Shown here: positions 57,561-64,000 of the stretch, piece by piece
How the letters are laid out: each line of letters begins with the position of its first letter
How positions within the stretch are numbered: position 1 is the stretch's first letter
Assembly: GCA_030620095.1 (NCBI GenBank)
Contig: JAUTXW010000064.1
Span: 1 to 64,000, forward strand
DNA: 64,000 nucleotides
From: Kuschelorhynchus macadamiae
Lineage: Eukaryota > Arthropoda > Insecta > Coleoptera > Curculionidae
Reading direction: 5' to 3'
Program-made: the position numbers and the translations under genes
The notes under the pieces: generated by a model
Database searches by the model: none
Told to the model about the DNA's origin: nothing
What the model saw: only the letters and a program-made list of their open reading frames with translations

Positions 57561-57850
57561 ACAATTTTCAAAACAGTTTATTATGGATATTGTGTTAAAT
57601 ATATGGATCAGTACACGCTTAGCAGACGGCAGCGCGTAGTCACCGGTTGGATCAGTACCGGGTAAGCAATTTTTAAATTTTATATATTTATGGTGATAGT
57701 TTTTGATTGTTATTTTAATTGTAGGTCTGATGATGCCTGAAAAGGCGAAACACGTGTAACCGCATTATACTCTTTTTGACTGAGACTGAGACTTTGTGTC
57801 TTATTTCTAGTTTAGTTATTTTTATTTAAGTTTATCACTGCGCCTTTGAT
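57560..57850 (+). mobile_element. Solo Penelope-type leader (pseudo-LTR) candidate
   Basis: It contains a hammerhead-like motif (57724-57761) preceded by an intron-like segment (57662-57724). Both are features known from the pseudo-LTR of Penelope-like elements. No RT or endonuclease lies nearby, so only a terminal piece would be left. Confidence 0.5.
57724..57761 (+). ncRNA. Hammerhead-ribozyme-like motif
   Basis: In order: GGT (stem I, 57724-57726), CTGATGA (57727-57733), one extra T, stem II GCCT-GAAA-AGGC (57735-57746, GNRA loop), GAAA (57747-57750), C, loop ACGT, GTA (57756-57758), ACC (stem I, 57759-57761). Cleavage would follow the A at 57758. The core CTGATGA...GAAA is complete, apart from the inserted T before stem II. 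Stem I is 3 bp plus whatever pairs beyond an internal loop. Confidence 0.65.
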
Positions 57851-57879
57851 AGATGGTTCTGGGTATTCTAAAAAAAAAC

Positions 57880-58413
57880 ATGAATTATATTTTATTTGAA
57901 AACAATAATAATAGGTTTAATTTTCTTACCCTCAAAATATAACAATACTTCCAAATGGTTATCTTCTAGAGGTTTTCCTCCTAATCAAAGTTTTTCTGTT
58001 CTCAAAATTCTTCACAATGTAATAAATCGTAGATATTGAGGGAGCAACTAAATTAGGATACTCTCTCCTGTATTGATTTCGTGTTTCACGATAATTATTT
58101 ACACGAAAGTATATTTTTCAAAAATATTGGCTTTTTCTTGATCAGTAAATCCCATAGTTTTGAAAATAAAGGCAAAAAAGTGGCTAAGTAAATAATGACA
58201 GAACGGCCATATTGAAGGAAAAACATAAGAATAATAATTATTGATTTCAAAGCCTGCCATTATTTTTTAAAGTAGAAACAGTTGAAACCAAAGCTTTCTA
58301 TTATTTCTACTATACTTAAGCTAGAGCGGATAATTTTTGTAATGTGTAAAATTTTTTGATATCTTGAGAAATAAAGCATATAGACCCCGTTCAAAATATA
58401 ACCGAACACCCTG
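57880..58413 (-). mobile_element. Mariner-like 5' end fragment
   Basis: The terminus CAGGGTGTTCGGTTATATTT (read on the minus strand from 58413) is flanked by TA. About 260 bp in, a degenerate start of a transposase appears (MGFTDQEKANIFEKYTF). The other end is missing. Confidence 0.65.
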
Positions 58414-58484
58414 TACAGAGCCGGCAACAGGATTGACCCCGTTTTTCTTCCCTCGTAAAAGGGAAGTATTGTAATCGTGAAAAA

Positions 58485-58625
58485 ATCACCCTCCGAGGTT
58501 TTTTCTCAATTCCGTCGGTCTGTCTGTTGGTATGTCGGTCTGTCTTTTCGCGGCATAGCTTAATAACTACCTATCCGATTGACTTCAAATTTTAATAAAA
58601 AATTAAGGGTCATATGGGGATGAAA
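58485..58625 (+). repeat. Single copy of the satellite family
   Basis: It begins TCACCCTCCGAGGTTTTTT, as at about 51680, and continues TCAATTCCGTCGGTCTGTCT, then GACTTCAAATTTTAAT and ATTAAGGGTCATATGGGGAT. It then breaks off. Confidence 0.85.
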
Positions 58626-58629
58626 AGTA

Positions 58630-61600
58630 AAGTTAGGCGACGGAGTGCGACAGCGCGGAGTAAACATTTTTTAAGCTATATAATAAAGTATTATAGTTTT
58701 AACGATGATGACCCCGTGCTCTCGCGCTCCGGCGCCTAACGTGGTGCTAACCCGGTACCGATCCACTTAGTGCCTAGACCATTTGCTAACATAATACTTA
58801 TCCACATACGTAACAAAATATCTATAAAAATACTATTAAAAACTGCTATGTTGATAAAATTTGTTCAAATTTTTAACTTGAAGATTTTTTCAAATGACTA
58901 TAGTAACCAACATAAAACACAAAATCGGGAAAATTTCCCTATTAAAAATAGCATTTAACAGGTGCAATTTTATTGTTATGATTTTTGAGCAATATAGCCT
59001 CATAAACTGGAAAATATGTTTAATTTTGTTATTTTAATCGTTTATTCAACCGTTTTCTTATAAAAAATACTGGAAAAGAAGATGGAAACTGTGTATATAA
59101 AATTGTGAACTTCAACCATGTACATCTCGAAAACAAAACATAGCCAGAAAATATGACTTCGGATTCGTTATCAGCGCCTGAAACTCTAACGTTGTATTAA
59201 AAATCATCAAAATCGGCGATGGTGAGTGTAAGTAAATATTTATCAAATATAGTAATGACTTACCTAAAAAAACTGACCCGCAGAAATCTTTCTAAAAGTG
59301 ATTCTTAAATTCTTTTTGATTAGACATTTTTCAACAAATATCATTTCATCTGCGTATAAGTTGTTCAAAGGGATAAGTCCGATGCGTATTTTTATAAGGT
59401 ATCTGAATACTATCGGACAGAGTGCTGATCTTTCTCATAAATAACAAGAAGCCTGATTTTTTTTCTTCTAAAAAGTAGGGTTTTGAAACAAATTTTCTAA
59501 TGAACAACTACGGTTAGCAGACGCTTGATAAAATAAAAATTAAGGCAAGCGGAAATAAAAAGCGTTTTCATTCAGCTGGTAAGACCAGCGTGCAATTGTT
59601 TGAAGAAATTATCAAAGAGCTCTATTATAATACCTGACAAGGGCGTAATGTGTACAGTTTTTTTCGAGTTTTTCGTTTTCTACAGGGAACCTAAAATGCT
59701 TTGAATGGTGACTGATTTACTAGAAAGAGTTCGCGTGCTATGAGCGCTAATGTTTCTGTAGCTTCCTATTTTGCTTGTCTGCCCAATTCTACAATTAAAT
59801 AGCAAGCTTAATGGCCGCATAGTGACAAAAGTAAAAAAGATATCAGTGTAATTTGCTAGAAAACACTATGAGTGTAATATTAGAAACCTATTTAAAGAAA
59901 ATAGTGATTCTAATGATGCTATTAAAAAGCTTTTAAGGTAAAAAATTAGAAATCTTCTATGCTTTGAATTTAAACCTTGCCGTTTGGATCTGAGAAGTTG
60001 CATGTATCTAGCGGTAAAATTCTAACCTCGTGGAATACGATCTGATCACAATTTAGCATACTATTGGAACAAAATGGAAGTCTCGTAAACGTTTAAAGTA
60101 AACACTAACCTACAAAAACAGTACTTAAAAATGAAATTCATACTTTTAGTAGAATAACTGGTGATAATTATGACTTTGGAACTAATTATAATCGTTTATA
60201 ACCTGTATTTCAAAAGTGTCTAACAAAACATTGGAAAACACAGAGAAAAATAGTTTGACGTAACTGGACAGAAATCATTAACGTATTGTGTTCCACCCTT
60301 AAGGCGAGAAACTGCGACTGGAGGTAGAGCGGGCAGCTTAAATGCGAATCTTAAAAGCGGTAGAATCACTGTTAAATATTAATTGAAAATATTTTGTAAA
60401 TCTACTACGTCACTGCTAGACAAGGGCAGATTGTAAAACGAATTTATTCGTTCATGCATCTATTCACGCCGATAACCTAGCGGAGGAAAATGGTTGTTCT
60501 CGTGGTTAATTGCATATTTCCACTATCATATACTTTTTCAAGTGGAAGGGATAACCATGTAGAGTTCTTTCTGTATTTTCGGTTTTTTTTTTAATTGTGG
60601 TATAGGCTAATTTATCAATTTGTTTAAAAAAAAACGTAATTTTCGAATTTTTTAATTTTGCTAAATTATCTTTGAGTTGGAATATAGAACTCAACAAAAA
60701 GAATACCGAATTGTTTCAGGGACTTACAGGAAACTGAACCAGCTCAGAAAAAAATCTAGACGTGAAGAACGTGGAGATTCCTAGTTTTTTTTTCGGGAAT
60801 ATACTCTGTTTGTTTCGGTACCACATAATATAAAAAATGTAATGGTTGTTTTGTACTTGCGTCAACAAGAAAGTTGTCGGATAAATCTGACAGAAAGTGA
60901 TTATATGCGTAAAATTTAAACGAATGGACTAGTAAATTACCCTAGAGCGGACATAAGCCAATAACCAAGCAACCCATTTTGATTCTTCGGCTAGTACGTA
61001 TCTACACATGGTAGTATCAAATAATTACGGTTTTCCGAGTTTTTCGGGGATATACGGGAGAATCAAACAGTTCAAAGCTCACCTGTACCGTGAGTGCAAA
61101 TACATAGTTCTTTCGAAAATTTACTTCATCTCTCTGTGCCAGTAGCATATGGTATTGGATTCGTGATTGCAGTTTCGGTGTAGAGGTAGGGTTATTTACC
61201 GCAGAATTTGACAGAAACCGGTTATACGCGTGCATAATAATTGGAAAGAGTTCCGAGGGTGTAAATGGAATTCCGATGCCTTGCAGAATTAAAAAATTGT
61301 TGTTTACCTTGAATGAACGCTTTACTTTCATAAATGAGAGGTCATTTTTAAAAGTTAAACTCCTCCAATTTTTGGAAATAAAAGCATAAGCGGCCTGTCA
61401 TTAACCTACGTGGCCGATTTGATTAATTTTGGATAATGACCGCCTAAATGACCAGTCATTTACTTATATAAGTGACCGATGCATAAATAACTGTTAAAAG
61501 AAAACAGCATTAAACGCCCTTTTTATTTAACAGATCAACTTTGTTATCAATAGAAAGCTTGAGAAAAAGAAACCTTTTAGCCATACTTTCGAACGTTTTC

Positions 61601-63530
61601 AAGAATGATGGTATAAATGACTATAAGTGAACGAACCATAAATGTCATAAGTGACCAATTTATAAGTGACCGGTCATTTGCTAACACTAGGGAACATCCC
61701 AGAGGCACAAGAATGCATCTGACTAATTACTACCAGTAAATGATATAAAACCAATCGGTGAAATTCACAAAATAAACAAGCAAGCAAGTCAACTCTGTTA
61801 GTGTTTGACTTTCCGTTTCCTCCCCGACGTATTCGACCTCTACAGAGAAGTACCTGTAGGCGTGTTTTATCTGTCCTATTCCGGGGAGAAAGGGACAAGT
61901 CAAACGCTCCGGGTGAAAGTGATCCCACTATAAAGTGTTCAAATATAACAAACGTGAAGATTCTTACGGTCTGTTCACATTTTATTACGCTTGTCACAAA
62001 GATTCCCCAAGGTAAAAGTGTAAGCGGAGCTTGATTGCGGAAGTGAAAGGAGTCTGGGAAGGGTTGAAAGCTATTGGTTATGCACGAAAAAAACAAAAAG
62101 AAAGCACAACGGGAGCAGAAGTCCTGCACAGAAAAGGGTTGGGAATCCATATCGATTTTATTGTGTTACGTCCATGAATTTACTTGGTTGTCCTAAAAAT
62201 GCAAATATGGTTATAGGTCACCATGTTATTAACAAGTAAAGACTTTTTTCAATTACCGCCGAGTCTACTATTATGCACCTAAAAAGGGTACATAGTAAAA
62301 AATTCGAAGAAAGCCATTCAGAAAATAGTTAATGGTAAATGAAAACACGTTTTCATGGCGTTAGATTAACGCTCTTAGTAGCTACCCGCTTCCCATCTTT
62401 CTTGCCTGCTTCTTGACAGCCTATTTGAAAGAGCAAATTACTGATAATTTTAAGCATCTTGTTTCCGATGCCCCGGAAACTAACTTTATTTATATTACTG
62501 CCTGTTCCCCATCCAACTACCAAATGTTATGTTACAGGCATTTTTTTCGTATACAAAAAATTTTTACTTTAGTCTAATAATTAAAAATATAGTAGTAGTA
62601 TACAATTGGAAACTATTTTGTATAAACTAATTACTAATTATTTAATAACAATTTGAAACTTATTAATTCACGAATGTTATGAAATTCACTAATCTAAAAA
62701 CATTTTTTTTAATTAAGATCTGAACTGGGTAGATAGATAAAGCAAGTAGTCCAAGAGAACGGAAAAAATAAAATAAAGAGTAGTCCAGTCTTCCGATTCG
62801 TCTCGTCGAAGGCAGACCTATGTGTTATTAACATAAGTTTTTCCACGTGTTCGGGTTTGTTGCTTTATTTCGGGGCGAAGCAGGAGACTCAACCGCTAAG
62901 AGTGGAAACTAACGACCCCGCTAGAAAGGGAGCAGAGAGTTTGTCTGTCGCAGTTCTACATAGAATATTAGCGTAATGGCCGCTATGTGGCGAGAGTGGA
63001 GGGGGGTAAGGGGATAGCTTGAAAGAAAAGGTCATCTCGTGAGGCCAGTAGTACTCTCAAGGGGCATCTAGTAGAAGCCAAGATGCATTTCAAAAATTAA
63101 AAAGTTAAACCAAAGAAAAGTATAACTTGGAACAAGAAAGAACGTCCAGGACATGATTTAAAGTCAAACCAAATCCTGTACGTTGGGAGAATGGGTTGGC
63201 AAATTATTCCAGTAGGAATAGAGTCAAAATCACTCAAGTCAAGTCAAGGCGGTCCGACAAAACAGCTGACTGCTGTCAAGTCAATATGACTGGCGTAGGA
63301 CAAACATTGTTTTGTTCCATATGAGTCCATAATAATTAAAAAGCAAATTTCAAGTCTTTTTATAAATATTTAGTGCATTTTTTTACACAGGACCATTTTT
63401 TACGATTGTGGGTTTGGTTTAAACTTAGTTATGACAAGTGAATACTTTTTGAAGCTTCGAAATAAGAACGCCGAAGTCGCCGAGCGATGCAAACAAAATA
63501 TTTTTGTAATTAAAAATTAGATCCTTTTGT
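58630..63530. other. Unassigned non-coding sequence
   Basis: There is no host gene or transposon protein that I recognise. A 158-codon frame at 62150-61674 (-) has a composition typical of chance frames. Short repeats with AAGTGACC occur at 61460-61680. Confidence 0.45.
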
Positions 63531-63660
63531 AGTGTGGATTCAAAAGACTCTGCCCCAGTGACAAATATGGACATTGTTAGTTACCCAGTTGTTCAATTTA
63601 AATTATGTATATCCAAGTTAAACTTAGTTCAATCTGTGTTTAATATTTTGTACTGCACTC

Positions 63661-63662
<2 letters not shown>

Positions 63663-63731
<69 letters not shown>
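63663..63731. repeat. (TA)n microsatellite
   Basis: About 30 TA units with a single TGTA interruption near the end. Confidence 0.95.
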
Positions 63732-64000
63732 TTATAAATAACACATGCATATAAATAAAACAAACATGTTTTTATTTAAATAAATTGTCATGCATGTCAG
63801 AGTGAAACAATATATAACATTTTCAGAGTGAATAGAATATGAATAAAAAGTTGTCTTTGCAATAAACCTGATGACGAGTGTAAAGGAACTGAATTTATAT
63901 CAGCATAATGAAACCTTTACCGTTTACTAGACTTAAACTTACTTATGTCTACAAAAACTTTTATACTTGCACTCTAGGACAGGATTATACCATGGAGCGA

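Noticed and set aside
61674..62150. 158-codon frame on the minus strand
   Set aside because: It is Phe/Cys/Ser-rich with no domain, no splice context and no neighbours. It is probably a chance frame in a region without other coding signs.
63534..63737. Frame ending in a Tyr-Ile repeat
   Set aside because: The Tyr-Ile repeat is the translated (TA)n microsatellite.

Overview
This window is nuclear DNA of an arthropod, most likely an insect. It is AT-rich, has spliced host genes with GT-AG introns, and is packed with animal transposon families: BEL/Pao, jockey/CR1-like LINEs, RTE-like, R4/Dong-like, Penelope-like, mariner-like with a DUF4817-type transposase, and small TIR elements. I cannot fix the species from sequence alone; the repertoire would suit a beetle or a hemipteran. 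Nothing prokaryotic is present.

Two host genes lie tail to tail. On the + strand, 187-18188, are the last six exons of an interferon-related developmental regulator (IFRD1-like) gene. The N-terminus lies left of the window. Its second intron here (8.2 kb) holds decayed LINE copies. Its last intron (7.7 kb) was about 0.8 kb before a 6.9-kb BEL/Pao LTR retrotransposon inserted in antisense. On the - strand, 55952-36049, is a complete five-exon sorting nexin of the SNX7/SNX30 type (PX plus BAR, 470 residues). It has two introns under 60 bp and two of 10.8 and 7.5 kb filled with repeats.

The 17.9 kb between the genes is a transposon graveyard: an inverted-repeat cluster (19.5-20.4 kb), a hAT-like MITE (21.2-21.8 kb), a Penelope-like remnant with a hammerhead-like motif downstream (25.0-26.2 kb), a TA-flanked TIR element (26.3-27.1 kb), a mariner-like element (28.6-30.5 kb), an RTE-like 3' end (31.5-32.3 kb), a second mariner-like element with very long inverted repeats and a nested TTA-flanked MITE (32.3-34.9 kb), and a palindrome (35.1-35.3 kb). 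The large SNX introns hold LINEs, two R4/Dong-like fragments, a hairpin MITE, a 5S rRNA-derived repeat and a higher-order satellite (51.0-52.8 kb) between two related short tandem arrays. Right of the SNX gene (56-64 kb) I see no host gene, only a solo Penelope-type leader with a second hammerhead-like motif, a mariner-like end and another copy of the satellite family.

The most interesting signal is the pair of hammerhead-like motifs (25.04-25.08 kb on -, 57.72-57.76 kb on +). They share one layout, with compensatory differences in the short stem I, and one lies directly behind Penelope-like RT and endonuclease remnants. The BEL insertion is also notable: its LTRs differ at about 1 of 487 positions, yet its reading frame carries a stop and a frameshift.
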